From DATAOG01 sp963753685 (GTDB lineage: Bacteria > Pseudomonadota > Alphaproteobacteria > Geminicoccales > Geminicoccaceae), in assembly GCA_963753685.1 (NCBI GenBank), contig CAVWDE010000007.1, positions 62,001-126,000 of the forward strand: 64,000 bases of DNA. The letters are read 5' to 3'. The number at the start of each line of letters is the position of its first letter. The first letter of the stretch is position 1. A model generated the notes under the pieces. It saw only the letters and a list, made by a program, of their open reading frames with translations. It was not told the origin of the DNA and made no database searches. This document shows positions 17,163 to 26,315 of the stretch, piece by piece. The translations under genes and the position numbers were made by a program.

Positions 17163-19004
17163 TCAGCGTTCGGGCATGCCTTCCGCGCGCAGGTCGTCCA
17201 GAAAGCCGCGCTTGAGCGGTTGGACCATGGGCCAGAGCGCCTCGTCCGCGATCGTGTAGCCGGTCTCCTGCACGAACTCCGCCATGAAGCGGCGGGCTTC
17301 TGCCGTGCGGCCCAGGCGGATGTTGACCACGGCCAGCAGGTCCCCCAACGCATCCTCTACGACCGCCGACAACGCGTCCTCGTGACGGCCCGCCAGATAA
17401 TACGCCCACGCCAATTTGCCGCGCCACCACGCCGGTCCCTTGGGATCGAGGCGGATCGCCTCCTGCGCCCAGGCGATCGCCTCATCGGTCCGGCCCGTGT
17501 CGGCCAGCGACTTGGAGAGCACCGCTCGCGAGAGCGCGTCGTAGGGCACCATCCCGACCGCCGCCTCGGCCTCGGCGACCGAACGCTCGAAGTCCTCGTC
17601 GTGCCACGCGTAGAGGAAAGCCATCAGCCAATGGCAGAGCCACCTCTCGAGACGCGACTTGTCGGCGGCGGCCATCGCCTCCTGGCCCAGCCGCCAGGCC
17701 CCGTCCAGGTCCGCTTCGGACGGCTTGACCCAGAGGTCGAGAGTTGGCTCGAGATGGGCGAACCCGAGCTTGATCCGCAGCAGCGCCGAGTCCGGGAACT
17801 TCGCCAACCCCTCCTGCCACACCTGCATGGCGCGCACGTTGTCCTCCGGCGTGAAACGGAAGAACAGGTCGTGGCCGCGCAGGTAGTAGTCGTATTCCTC
17901 GAGACCCGGCGCCGACTTCTGCCACGCGGTCTGCTGCTCCCCCTTCCGGATCTCGCCGGTCAGGCCGGCGAGCGAGACGTAGATCCGGTTGGCGACCTGC
18001 TCCTGAAGTGCCACGGCGTCCGTGGTCTCCTCGTCGAAGCGGTTGGCCCAGACGTCATCGCCGGTCCCGGCATCGATCAGCTGCGCCGTGACCCGGACCT
18101 TGTCGGCGTTGCGGCGGACGCTGCCCTCGACGACGTAGCGCACCCCGAGCTCACGGCCGACCTCCTGGGCCTTGACCGGCTTGTCGTAGGTGAAGCTCGA
18201 CAGACGCGAGATCACACGCAGGCCGGGAAAGGTCGCGAGCACCGTGATGATGTCCTCGGCGACCCCGGCGCCGAGGTAGTCCTGTGCGGGATCGCCGCTC
18301 ATGTTGACGAACGGCAGCACGGCGATCGCGGGCGGGCCGCTCGCTGGCGCGTCCGGCCGGAACCACCACCAGGCGCCAGCGACCAGAACGAGCGCGATCA
18401 GCGCGGCCGCAGCCGCCGGCAGCGCCCACCGCCGCGGCCACCATGCGTTCCAGCGCCGGCGTGTCGGCTTGGCGCCGTCCAGGCGGATGCGCCACGTGCG
18501 GACCGGCCGTGCGATGTTCTTGAGCCGCTGCTCGCCGGCGTCGTCGAATGACAGATCGAGCTTGCCCTGCAGATGGTCGTAGGCGGTCCCGGACACCAGG
18601 ACGCCGCCGGGCTCGCAGAGCTGCTCGAGGCGCGCCGCCACGTTGACGCCATCGCCCAGCAGATCCTCGCCCTCGACCACGACGTCGCCGAGATTGACCC
18701 CGATGCGGAAGACGATGCGCCGTCCGGGCGGCACCTGGGCCTGGCGGGCGGCGACGCCTCTCTGCATCGCGGCGGCGCACGCCACGGCGTCGACCACCGA
18801 GCCGAACTCGCCGATCAGGCCGTCGCCCATGAGCTTGACGATCCGGCCGTGGCTGCGGGCGAGCAGCGGGTCGATCACCGCGCGGCGCAGATCCCTGATC
18901 GCCTCGAGCGTGCCCGCCTCATCCGCCTCGATCAGGCGCGAGTAGCCAACGACGTCGGCTGCCATGATGGCCGCAAGCCGCCGCTCGACCCGGGCGATCG
19001 CCAT
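17163..19004 (-). CDS. Class III adenylate/guanylate cyclase with TolB-like and TPR domains
   Basis: 613-residue protein. Residues 1-170 form a class III cyclase domain with both metal aspartates (Asp17 in AADVVGYSR, Asp61 in LMGDGLIGEF) and the transition-state pair Asn121/Arg125 in GDGVNVAARLE, so it is probably active. A single membrane helix spans about 194-215. Residues ~225-350 resemble the TolB/FlgO-like domain (AIAVLPFVNMSGDPAQDYL, YVVEGSVRR), and the rest is TPR-type helical repeats. In this layout the sensory part would be periplasmic and the cyclase cytoplasmic. ATG 19004 gives the normal family N-terminus. A paralogue lies at 32794-34779. Confidence 0.9.
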   Translation of the reverse strand: MAIARVERRLAAIMAADVVGYSRLIEADEAGTLEAIRDLRRAVIDPLLARSHGRIVKLMGDGLIGEFGSVVDAVACAAAMQRGVAARQAQVPPGRRIVFRIGVNLGDVVVEGEDLLGDGVNVAARLEQLCEPGGVLVSGTAYDHLQGKLDLSFDDAGEQRLKNIARPVRTWRIRLDGAKPTRRRWNAWWPRRWALPAAAAALIALVLVAGAWWWFRPDAPASGPPAIAVLPFVNMSGDPAQDYLGAGVAEDIITVLATFPGLRVISRLSSFTYDKPVKAQEVGRELGVRYVVEGSVRRNADKVRVTAQLIDAGTGDDVWANRFDEETTDAVALQEQVANRIYVSLAGLTGEIRKGEQQTAWQKSAPGLEEYDYYLRGHDLFFRFTPEDNVRAMQVWQEGLAKFPDSALLRIKLGFAHLEPTLDLWVKPSEADLDGAWRLGQEAMAAADKSRLERWLCHWLMAFLYAWHDEDFERSVAEAEAAVGMVPYDALSRAVLSKSLADTGRTDEAIAWAQEAIRLDPKGPAWWRGKLAWAYYLAGRHEDALSAVVEDALGDLLAVVNIRLGRTAEARRFMAEFVQETGYTIADEALWPMVQPLKRGFLDDLRAEGMPER

Positions 19005-19018
19005 TGGTCTTGATCCCA

Positions 19019-19060
19019 AGCGCGAGCGGACCCGCTGTCTCGCGCTGGTGGCACACCACC
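19019..19060 (-). terminator. Two adjacent hairpins between argG and the cyclase gene
   Basis: AGCGCGAG (19019-19026) pairs with CTCGCGCT (19039-19046), and directly next to it GGTGG (19047-19051) pairs with CCACC (19056-19060). Both lie downstream of the argG stop and upstream of the cyclase start on the same strand. No T-run follows, so they may be a factor-dependent terminator, an mRNA processing site or operators of the cyclase gene. Confidence 0.35.
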
Positions 19061-19140
19061 ACGACCTAGGGCCCGCCCGCCGCACGCGCAACGACGACAC
19101 CCTAGTCGCAGTGCGCCTCGTCCACCATAGCCTTGCATCG

Positions 19141-20364
19141 TCAGCCCCGGGCGCGGCCGAGCACGCGCAGCCGGAGCGCGTTCAGCTTGATGAAGCCCTC
19201 GGCGTCGCGCTGGTCGTAGACCGTGTCGGCCTCGAAGGTCGCAAGGGCGGCGTCGTAGAGGCTGTTCGGCGCTTGGCGTCCGACCACCTGGACGCTGCCC
19301 TTGTAGAGCTTGAGCCGGACCGTGCCGGTGACGTTTGCCTGACTCTGGTCGATCAGCGCCTGCAGCATCAGCCGTTCGGGGGCGAACCAGAAACCGTTGT
19401 AGATGAGCTCGGCGTAGCGCGGCATCAGCTCGTCCTTGAGATGGGCGGCGCCGCGATCGAGGGTGATCGATTCGATCGCCCGGTGCGCGGCCAAAAGGAC
19501 CGTGCCGCCCGGGGTCTCGTAGACGCCCCTCGACTTCATGCCGACGAAGCGGTTCTCGACCAGATCGAGCCGGCCGATGCCGTTGGCGCCGGCAAGCTCG
19601 TTGAGGCGGATCAAAAGATTGGCGGGCGACAGCCGCTGGCCGTCGATCGCGACCGGATCGCCCCGCTCGAACTCGAGCTCGACATAGGTGGCCGCATCCG
19701 GCGCCTCCTCGGGTGCCAGCGTGCGGGTGAACATCGCGGCATCGGGTTCCTGCCAGGGGTCCTCGAGGGCGCGGCCCTCGTAGGAGATGTGCAGGAGATT
19801 GGCGTCGGTCGAATAAGGCGGCTCGCCACTTCGGCCGCGCGGGATCGGGATCTGATGGCGCTCCGCGTACTCGATCAGGCTGGCGCGCGAGCCCAGATCC
19901 CATTCGCGCCAGGGTGCGATCACCTTGATGCGCGGATCGAGGGCGTAGGCGGACAGCTCGAAGCGGACCTGGTCGTTGCCCTTGCCGGTGGCGCCATGGG
20001 CGATCGCGTCGGCGCCGACCTCATGCGCGATCTCGACCAAGCGTCTCGCGATCAGCGGCCGCGCGATCGAGGTGCCGAGCAGGTAGCAGCCCTCATACAG
20101 CGCGTTGGCGCGGAACATCGGGAAGACGTAGTCGGCGACGAAGGTCTCGCGCAGATCCTCGATGTAGATCGGCGAAGCCCCCATCTGCTCGGCCTTGGCG
20201 CGCGCCGGCTCGAGCTCCTCGCCCTGGCCGAGGTCGGCGGTGAAGGTCACCACCTGGCAGCGGTAGCGGTCCTGCAGCCAGCGCAGGATGACCGAGGTGT
20301 CGAGCCCGCCGGAATAGGCCAGCACCACCTTCTTGATGCCGTCTGGGTCGATGCCGTCCACCAT
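19141..20364 (-). CDS. argG: Argininosuccinate synthase
   Basis: Joins citrulline and aspartate with ATP in arginine biosynthesis. The 407-residue protein has the N-type ATP pyrophosphatase loop VVLAYSGGLDTSVI, the AHGATGKGNDQVRFE citrulline/aspartate motif, the PWREW segment and the C-terminal NGFWFAPERLMLQALID. Length is normal. ATG 20364 is supported by a GGAGGGGAA ribosome binding site; an in-frame start at 20388 is less likely. A TTGACA -35 element lies 77-82 bases upstream of the start. It is not next to other arg genes in the window. Confidence 0.97.
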   Translation of the reverse strand: MVDGIDPDGIKKVVLAYSGGLDTSVILRWLQDRYRCQVVTFTADLGQGEELEPARAKAEQMGASPIYIEDLRETFVADYVFPMFRANALYEGCYLLGTSIARPLIARRLVEIAHEVGADAIAHGATGKGNDQVRFELSAYALDPRIKVIAPWREWDLGSRASLIEYAERHQIPIPRGRSGEPPYSTDANLLHISYEGRALEDPWQEPDAAMFTRTLAPEEAPDAATYVELEFERGDPVAIDGQRLSPANLLIRLNELAGANGIGRLDLVENRFVGMKSRGVYETPGGTVLLAAHRAIESITLDRGAAHLKDELMPRYAELIYNGFWFAPERLMLQALIDQSQANVTGTVRLKLYKGSVQVVGRQAPNSLYDAALATFEADTVYDQRDAEGFIKLNALRLRVLGRARG

Positions 20365-20417
20365 GATCGTTCCCCTCCGCAGGCGCACGGGGCCAAGCCG
20401 CTCCCGTGACCGGCGGG

Positions 20418-20446
20418 CATGGTGCCGCGCCGGGCCGGCTTGTCAA
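20418..20446 (-). promoter_or_regulatory. Candidate argG promoter
   Basis: On the minus strand a perfect TTGACA (complement of 20441-20446) is followed after 17 bases by ACCATG (complement of 20418-20423), a weak -10 match. It lies 54-82 bases upstream of the argG start. The -35 is convincing, the -10 is not. Confidence 0.4.
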
Positions 20447-20544
20447 CCGGCAGCCGAGGCGCCCGACGACGACGTTGGCACCGCTTCGCTGGCACAATCC
20501 GCCGGCGGCGCAGGCCTTATCGCCGCGCCGGAGCGCCGGGCTGG

Positions 20545-20561
20545 ACGACCGTTACGGTCGT
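20545..20561 (-). terminator. Hairpin whose loop is the stop codon of the SMP-30 gene
   Basis: ACGACCG (20545-20551) and CGGTCGT (20555-20561) form a perfect 7-bp stem with the three-base loop TTA, which on the minus strand is the TAA stop of the lactonase gene. No T-run follows. It may protect the operon's mRNA end or contribute to termination. Confidence 0.35.
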
Positions 20562-21460
20562 TGGGCGCCGTTGGCGTTGAGGTAGACCGCGTAGAGGGAG
20601 GTGGTGGCGGTGATGAACAGGCGGTTGCGCTTGGGGCCGCCGAAGGTGACGTTGGAGACACCCTCCGGGAGCGGGATCCGGCCCAGCAGGTCGCCGGCGG
20701 GGTCGTAGCAGTTCACCCCGGCGCCGGCACTGCTCCAGAGGTTGCCCTCGGTGTCGATCCGAAAGCCGTCGAACAGGCCGTGCTCGCAGACCGCGAAGAC
20801 CCGGCCGTTGCGCAGATGGCGGCCGCCTTCGACGTCGAAGGACCGGATGTGGCGGGGGCCGTCCGGGTCGTGGGTCATGCCGGTGTCGGACACGTAGAGG
20901 ATTTGCTCGTCGGGCGAGAACGCGATGCCGTTCGGGCGCGCGAAGTCGTCGGCCACGACCTCGAGCGTGCCGGCCGCCGGGTCGAAGCGGTAGACGTGGC
21001 AGGCGCCGATCTCGCTTGCCGACTTGTGGCCCTCGTAGTCGGCATCGATGCCGTAGGCCGGATCGGTGAACCAGACCGTGCCGTCGGATTTGACCACGAC
21101 GTCGTTCGGCGAGTTCAGCCGTTTTGCCTGGTAGGCGTCGGCGAGCACGGTGATGCGGCCGTCGACCTCGGTCCGGGTCACCCGCCTTGCGCCGTGCTCG
21201 CAGGAGATCAGGCGGCCCTCGCGGTCGCGGGTGTGGCCGTTGGTGTTGTTGGCCGGCTGGCGAAAGACGTTGACGCCTAAGCCCTCGACCCAGCGCAGCA
21301 TGCGGTCGTTCGGGATGTCGCTCCACAGGAGGAACTCGCCGTCCGCGAACCAGCACGGGCCTTCGGCCCAGAGCGTGCCGGTGAAGAGCGTGCCGACCAC
21401 GCAGTTCGCCAGGAGATAGCGGCGGAAGCGCCGGTCGATCAGCTCGTAGGTCTCGAACAT
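20552..21460 (-). CDS. SMP-30/gluconolactonase family protein
   Basis: 302-residue beta-propeller enzyme. The LWAEGPCWFADGEFLLWSD N-terminal motif carries the metal glutamate, followed by GRLISCEHGARRV, RLNSPNDVVVKSDGTVWFTDPAYG (metal Asn) and RPNGIAFSPDEQILYVSDT (metal Asp), all typical of sugar lactonases. It probably hydrolyses an aldonolactone. It is the last gene of the first sugar ABC transporter operon, starting four bases after the preceding permease stop, so the transporter likely brings in a sugar or lactone that this enzyme opens. Confidence 0.92.
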   Translation of the reverse strand: MFETYELIDRRFRRYLLANCVVGTLFTGTLWAEGPCWFADGEFLLWSDIPNDRMLRWVEGLGVNVFRQPANNTNGHTRDREGRLISCEHGARRVTRTEVDGRITVLADAYQAKRLNSPNDVVVKSDGTVWFTDPAYGIDADYEGHKSASEIGACHVYRFDPAAGTLEVVADDFARPNGIAFSPDEQILYVSDTGMTHDPDGPRHIRSFDVEGGRHLRNGRVFAVCEHGLFDGFRIDTEGNLWSSAGAGVNCYDPAGDLLGRIPLPEGVSNVTFGGPKRNRLFITATTSLYAVYLNANGAQRP

Positions 21461-21464
21461 TCGA

Positions 21465-22418
21465 TTACCCCTGGACCCGCTCGCCGCGGCCGTAGACCAG
21501 CAGCATGACCACGATCACCACGCCATAGATCACCTGACGACCGGCCTCCGGCATCTGCATGACCGAGAGGATGCTCTGCAACAGGCTGATCAGGATCACG
21601 CCCGCGACCGTGCCGAGATAGGTGCCGCGGCCGCCCAGGATGTTGGTGCCCCCCAGCACCACCGCGGCGATCGCCGGCAACAGGTAAGGATCGCCCATAG
21701 CCTGATAGGCCTTGGTCGAGTAGCCCGCGAGCAGGACGCCCGCGAGCGCGCTGCACATGCCGCTGATGCCGAAGCAGGTGATCAGCACCGCGCGCGTGTT
21801 GACCCCCGACAGGTAGGTAGCACCCTCCCGGTTGCCGATCGCATAGATGTAGCGACCGAGCGGCGTCCGGGTCAGGATGAAGACCACGACCAGGCCGACC
21901 AGCAGCCAGACGAAGACCGCGTTCGGGATGCCGCCGGTATGCGCGGTCGCGAGCCAATGCATGAAATCGGTGGCGTGGTCCTGGGGTGCGAAGCCGCCGG
22001 TATGCAGGACCATGAGCCCTTGCGCGACCGCGTTCATGCCGAGCGTGAAGATCATCGAAGGAATGCGCAAAAACGCGACGCCGAGGCCGTTCGCGACGCC
22101 GAAGACCAAGCCGCAGAGCATGGCAAACGGCATCGACAGGGCGATGCCGGGCTCGCCCCACCAGCCGGCGGCCGCGGTCGACATCATGCCGCCGACCGTG
22201 ACCACCCAGGGGATCGAGAGGTCGATGTGCCCGAGCAGGATCACTAGCATCGCCCCCGACGCGATGATGCCGAGGAACGAGGCCACCTGGAGCTGCTGCA
22301 ACAGGTAGGTCGCGGACAGGAAGTTGCTGGAGTAGAGCGAGCCTGCGACCAGCAGCACGAAGATGAAGCCGAACGCGATCAGGACCGGCTTGTCGATCGA
22401 CTTCATGACCGCCTGCAT
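21465..22418 (-). CDS. Sugar ABC transporter permease (CUT2, YjfF/RbsC-like)
   Basis: 317-residue inner-membrane permease of the BPD_transp_2 family, with eight to ten hydrophobic segments. The characteristic GHIDLSIPWVVTVGGMMS, NGLGVAFLRIPSMIFTLGM and IAAVVLGGTNILGGRGTYLGT motifs are present; the last contacts the ATPase. ATG 22418 is chosen because the frame upstream lacks family similarity. It is the second of two permease genes in the operon, 20 bases after the other, as in ytfT-yjfF-type systems that use a heterodimeric channel. Confidence 0.92.
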   Translation of the reverse strand: MQAVMKSIDKPVLIAFGFIFVLLVAGSLYSSNFLSATYLLQQLQVASFLGIIASGAMLVILLGHIDLSIPWVVTVGGMMSTAAAGWWGEPGIALSMPFAMLCGLVFGVANGLGVAFLRIPSMIFTLGMNAVAQGLMVLHTGGFAPQDHATDFMHWLATAHTGGIPNAVFVWLLVGLVVVFILTRTPLGRYIYAIGNREGATYLSGVNTRAVLITCFGISGMCSALAGVLLAGYSTKAYQAMGDPYLLPAIAAVVLGGTNILGGRGTYLGTVAGVILISLLQSILSVMQMPEAGRQVIYGVVIVVMLLVYGRGERVQG

Positions 22419-22438
22419 GACATCACCCGACCGGGGGC

Positions 22439-23419
22439 CTATCCGAACAGCTCGAGGCGGTTCCTGATCCGGAACACGCGCGCCGCGCCGAGGCTGACCG
22501 CGAGCAAGAGGATCACGCCCTGGAACAAGGGCTGCCAGAGCGGCGGCAGGTTGAACACGAACAACAGGTCCTCGATCGTGCGCAGCACGAAGGCGCCGAA
22601 GATCGAGCCGACCGCGCCGCCGACGCCGCCGTAGAGCGACGTGCCGCCGATCACCACCGCGGCGATCGAGTTGAGCGTGTAGGTGCCGCCGATCGCAGCG
22701 CTCGCCTCGCCGGAATAGGTGATGAAGGTCAGCATCAGGCCGGCGACCGCACACAGGAACCCGGCGAGCGTATAGGCCGCGAGTTTGGAGCGGCCGATCT
22801 GGACCCCGGACATGTAGGCCGCGCCTTCGGCCGAACCGGCGGCGTAGCAGCCGCGCCCGATCACCGTGCGCCGGAATGGCATCCAGACCAGCACGACCAT
22901 GACCGCGAGCAGGACCAGCGCGGTCGGGATGACCGTGAACACCTCGCCGGTCATGAAGTCGGCCAGGTCCTCGTTGACGTCGCCGCTCGGGATCGGCCGG
23001 ATCAGGAGTGCCAAGCCATAGTAGATGGCGCCGGTCGCAAGCGTCGTGATGATCGGCTGCAGGCGCCCGTAGACCACGATCGCGCCGTTGACCAGGCCGG
23101 CCGCGGTGCCCGCGAGCAGCACCGCGACCACGCCGAGCGCAGTCTCGAGCGGCCCGCCCTGGACGATCGCCGAGGCGATGCAGTTGGTCATGATGAAGAT
23201 CATGCCGACCGAGAGGTCGAGGCCGCCGGTCAGCACAGGCAAGGTCTGGGCCATGGCGACCAGCGCCAGCAGCACGCCCTTGTTGGCGGCGGTCTCGGCG
23301 ACCGGGACCGTGAGCCCGGCCGAGTAGTTGCCGATGTAGAGCGTGAACATCAGCGCGAACAGGACGACTGAGAGCAGCAGCCCGTAATTCTGGACCAGCC
23401 ACAGCCGGAGCTCGCGCAT
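22439..23419 (-). CDS. Sugar ABC transporter permease (CUT2, YtfT-like)
   Basis: 326-residue inner-membrane permease. LTGGLDLSVGMIFIMTNCI, YGRLQPIITTLATGAIYYG and IAAVVIGGTSLYGGVGGAVGS are the usual permease motifs. Its ATG shares its A with the TGA stop of the ATPase gene (TGATG), indicating translational coupling. Together with the next permease, the ATPase and the binding protein it forms a complete importer in the inner membrane. Confidence 0.92.
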   Translation of the reverse strand: MRELRLWLVQNYGLLLSVVLFALMFTLYIGNYSAGLTVPVAETAANKGVLLALVAMAQTLPVLTGGLDLSVGMIFIMTNCIASAIVQGGPLETALGVVAVLLAGTAAGLVNGAIVVYGRLQPIITTLATGAIYYGLALLIRPIPSGDVNEDLADFMTGEVFTVIPTALVLLAVMVVLVWMPFRRTVIGRGCYAAGSAEGAAYMSGVQIGRSKLAAYTLAGFLCAVAGLMLTFITYSGEASAAIGGTYTLNSIAAVVIGGTSLYGGVGGAVGSIFGAFVLRTIEDLLFVFNLPPLWQPLFQGVILLLAVSLGAARVFRIRNRLELFG

Positions 23420-24960
23420 CAGCCGGCCCTCTGCTCGGGCAGCACGGCGTCGATCGGCAGGTTGAGCGCGCTCGCGACGATGTTGCGCTCGGTGAGCGCC
23501 TCGCCCGCGAGCTCGCGCACGATCTTGCCGTCGTAAAGGATCGCGACCCGGTCGCAGCAGCCGATCAGCTCGTCGTAGTCGGTCGAGTAGAACAGGATCG
23601 CGGCCCCGGCGTCGGCGAGGTCGCGCAGCAGCTGGTACATCTCCTGCTTGGTGCCGACGTCGATGCCGCGGGTCGGATCGTTGAGCAGGATGACACGGGC
23701 ATCGGTCATCAGCCACTTGGCGATCACGACCTTCTGCTGATTGCCGCCCGACAGGGTCGCGACCGGATCGTCGAGGTCGCCGACCTTGATCGCGAGCTTT
23801 CGGATCATCTGGTCGATCTGCTCGGTCTCGCGGGCATGATCGACCATGATCCCCTTGGTCAGACGGCTGATCGAGGCCATCGAGATGTTGTCGCGGACCG
23901 ACATCGGCAGCATCAGGCCCTCGGCCTTCCGGTCCTCCGGGATCAGCGCCATGTCGAAGCCCGCGGACTTGGCCTGGCGGGGGCTCGTGATCCGGACCGG
24001 GCGGCCGTCGATCCGAAGCGTGCCGTCGACCCCGCGCAGGACCCCGAACAGGGCCAGCAGGAGCTCCCGCTGGCCCTGGCCGTCGAGGCCGCCGAGGCCG
24101 ACGATCTCGCCGCGGCCGATGCTGAGCGAGATGTCCTGGAGGTCGTCGCCCCAGCTCAAGCGCTCGAGCTCGAGCGCCTTCTCCGGCGCCGCAGCGCGCG
24201 CAGGCTTGGCCGGGAACACCTGGGTGTACTCGCGGCCGATCATCAGCTGGACGATCTCGTCACCGGTCTTGCTGCCCGCGGCGAAGGTCTCGATGTGCCG
24301 GCCGTTGCGGAACACCGAGCAGACGTCGGCCAGCGCCTGGATCTCGTGCATGCGATGCGAGATGTAAAGGATCGCGAGGCCGCCCGCGCGCAGCCGGTGG
24401 AGCATGGCGTAGACCTTCTCGACGTCGGCCGCGGTCAGCGCCGAGGTCGCCTCGTCGAGGATCAAGAGCTTGGGCTCGCGGCCGAGCGCCTTGGCGATCT
24501 CGACCATCTGGCGGCGCGACAGCGAGAGGTTGCGGACGTGCTCCATCGGATGCACGTCCTCGCAGCCGATCCGGGCGAGCAGCTCCTCGGCGCGCCGGCG
24601 CTGGGCGCGCCGATCGATCAGGCCGAAGCGGGTCGGCGGGTCGGTGATGCAGATGTTGTCCGCGACCGAGAGGTCGGGCAAGAGCGAGAGCTCCTGGAAG
24701 ATGCAGACGATGCCGGCCTGATTGGCGGCGACCGGGGTCGGAAAACTGATTTGCCGGCCTTCGAGGAACAGGCTGCCGGTGGTCGGCTGGACGACGCCCG
24801 CGATGATCTTGATCAGCGTCGACTTGCCGGCGCCGTTCTCGCCGAGCACGGCGTGGATGCCAGGCTCGCAGGCGAAGTCGACGTCGGCCAGCGCCAGCAC
24901 GCCGCCATAGCGCTTGCTGACGCCCTGCATGCGCCAGAACGGCGCCTCGCCGTGTGCCAT
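23419..24960 (-). CDS. Sugar ABC transporter ATP-binding protein (two NBDs)
   Basis: 513-residue ATPase with duplicated nucleotide-binding domains, as in RbsA/MglA/YtfR. The N-terminal domain has Walker A GENGAGKSTLIK, signature LSLSRRQMVEIAKAL and Walker B LLILDEATSAL. The C-terminal domain starts with the degenerate GLGGLDGQGQREL and has signature TLSGGNQQKVVIAKWL with DPTRGIDVGTK. This asymmetry is normal for the family. It lies between the binding protein and the permeases in the operon. Confidence 0.94.
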   Translation of the reverse strand: MAHGEAPFWRMQGVSKRYGGVLALADVDFACEPGIHAVLGENGAGKSTLIKIIAGVVQPTTGSLFLEGRQISFPTPVAANQAGIVCIFQELSLLPDLSVADNICITDPPTRFGLIDRRAQRRRAEELLARIGCEDVHPMEHVRNLSLSRRQMVEIAKALGREPKLLILDEATSALTAADVEKVYAMLHRLRAGGLAILYISHRMHEIQALADVCSVFRNGRHIETFAAGSKTGDEIVQLMIGREYTQVFPAKPARAAAPEKALELERLSWGDDLQDISLSIGRGEIVGLGGLDGQGQRELLLALFGVLRGVDGTLRIDGRPVRITSPRQAKSAGFDMALIPEDRKAEGLMLPMSVRDNISMASISRLTKGIMVDHARETEQIDQMIRKLAIKVGDLDDPVATLSGGNQQKVVIAKWLMTDARVILLNDPTRGIDVGTKQEMYQLLRDLADAGAAILFYSTDYDELIGCCDRVAILYDGKIVRELAGEALTERNIVASALNLPIDAVLPEQRAG

Positions 24961-25061
24961 CGACCCGTCCCCGCGACCGCGCCCGGCTGATCGGCCAAGC
25001 GAGCGACGCCGCCGGTCTTGGAACCGGCGGCGTCTGCCCCCAACCGATCAGTTGCAGCTAA

Positions 25062-26183
25062 TCAGTTGTTGGCTTCGCTCTTGCCCATGATTTCCGTCGC
25101 CGTGACGTTGACGTCACACGGCGGGAACTCGTTCGGGGTGAAGAAGTTGTCGGTGAGGTCGGGATAGTAGTTGACGCCCGCCTTGAAGTCCGGGTCCTCG
25201 GTCAGCGGGATCGGCACCGACACGTACTGCGGCATGACGTCGCCCTGGAGGGCGTGGATCGCGGCCTTGGCGGCGATCGCGACCAGGCCCGGCGACTGGC
25301 CGGCGGACGAGCAGAGCAGGCCGTCCTTGGCGTGCTCGGCGCACAGCTTGCGGAAGCCGTTCTCAGCCTCGCCGGCGACCGGGATGAACGGTTGGCCGGC
25401 GTCCATCAGCGCGCGCACCGCACCGGTCGAGCCGCCCTGGACGAACATGCCGTCGAACTTGCCGTGGACCGCGACCGCGTCCGCGGTCACCTTCTGCGCG
25501 GTGCCGTCGTCCCAGTTGCCGACGACCTCAATGATGTCGAACTTGTTGCCGGGCGCTTCCATGATTTCGCGGAAGCCGAGATGCCGGTCGCGGTCGACCG
25601 AGTTGCCGGGCAGGCCGCGCACCTCGAGGATCTTGCCCGAAGTGCCGACGTGCTTGGTCAGCCAGCGGCCCATGATGCGGCCCATCTCGAGCTGGTTCTC
25701 GTTGACCTCCATGATGTCGGTGGTATCGATGATGTTGTCGAACGGCACCAGCACCACGCCGGCCTTGTTGGCCTTCTTGATCACCGGGCCGAACGCGGTC
25801 GGATTGACCGCGATCGTCAGGATCGCATCATAGCCCTGATTGATGAAGTTCTCGATCGCGCCGATCTGCGCGGCGACGTCGGTGCCGGTCGAGACGACCT
25901 TGAGCTCCTTGACCATCGGCTTGACGTCGGGCTGCTCGACGTAAGCCTTGAGGGTCTTGATCATCTGGATGCGCCAGGTGTTGCCGACGAAACCGTTGGC
26001 GAGCGCGATCCGATAGGGACCCTGCTTCTTCGGCCACTGGAAATACTTGGTATCCTGCTTGAAGGGCGCGAAGCACTTGGGCAGCGCCCCCGGTCCCTGG
26101 ACCACCTGCGGGCCCGCCAGGACCGCGCTCGACAGCGCCAGAAGACCGACGGATGCGAGCGCCAGGACTTTGAGCTTAGGCAT
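25062..26183 (-). CDS. Sugar ABC transporter substrate-binding protein
   Basis: 373-residue periplasmic protein with a signal peptide (MPKLKVLALASVGLLALSSA then cleavage near VLAG) and a type I periplasmic binding fold of the Peripla_BP_4 class (GAIENFINQGYDAILTIAVN, VVLVPFDNIIDT, GMFVQGGSTGAVRALMDAG). The ligand is not evident; SMP-30 lactonase in the same operon suggests an aldose, aldonate or lactone. ATG 26183 follows an AGGGAG ribosome binding site. First gene of the operon running down to 20552. Confidence 0.9.
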   Translation of the reverse strand: MPKLKVLALASVGLLALSSAVLAGPQVVQGPGALPKCFAPFKQDTKYFQWPKKQGPYRIALANGFVGNTWRIQMIKTLKAYVEQPDVKPMVKELKVVSTGTDVAAQIGAIENFINQGYDAILTIAVNPTAFGPVIKKANKAGVVLVPFDNIIDTTDIMEVNENQLEMGRIMGRWLTKHVGTSGKILEVRGLPGNSVDRDRHLGFREIMEAPGNKFDIIEVVGNWDDGTAQKVTADAVAVHGKFDGMFVQGGSTGAVRALMDAGQPFIPVAGEAENGFRKLCAEHAKDGLLCSSAGQSPGLVAIAAKAAIHALQGDVMPQYVSVPIPLTEDPDFKAGVNYYPDLTDNFFTPNEFPPCDVNVTATEIMGKSEANN

Positions 26184-26292
26184 GATCAGCACTCCCTGCT
26201 ACATCTCTAGGGTCAGAAGCGGCATCACCGACCCGCCGGCCTTAGCCTCGCCGCGAGGCCGGCGCCGCCGGAAGCCGGCGGGCCCTTTGGGT

Positions 26293-26315
26293 TGGTCATG
26301 GAAGATGCTTGACCA
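26293..26315. promoter_or_regulatory. Inverted repeat TGGTCA-N11-TGACCA, operator candidate
   Basis: Perfect 6-bp arms with an 11-base spacer, about 110 bases upstream of the binding-protein start at 26183. Spacing and symmetry resemble operators for GntR/LysR/LacI-type regulators of sugar operons. No regulator gene is adjacent, so assignment is open. Confidence 0.3.
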
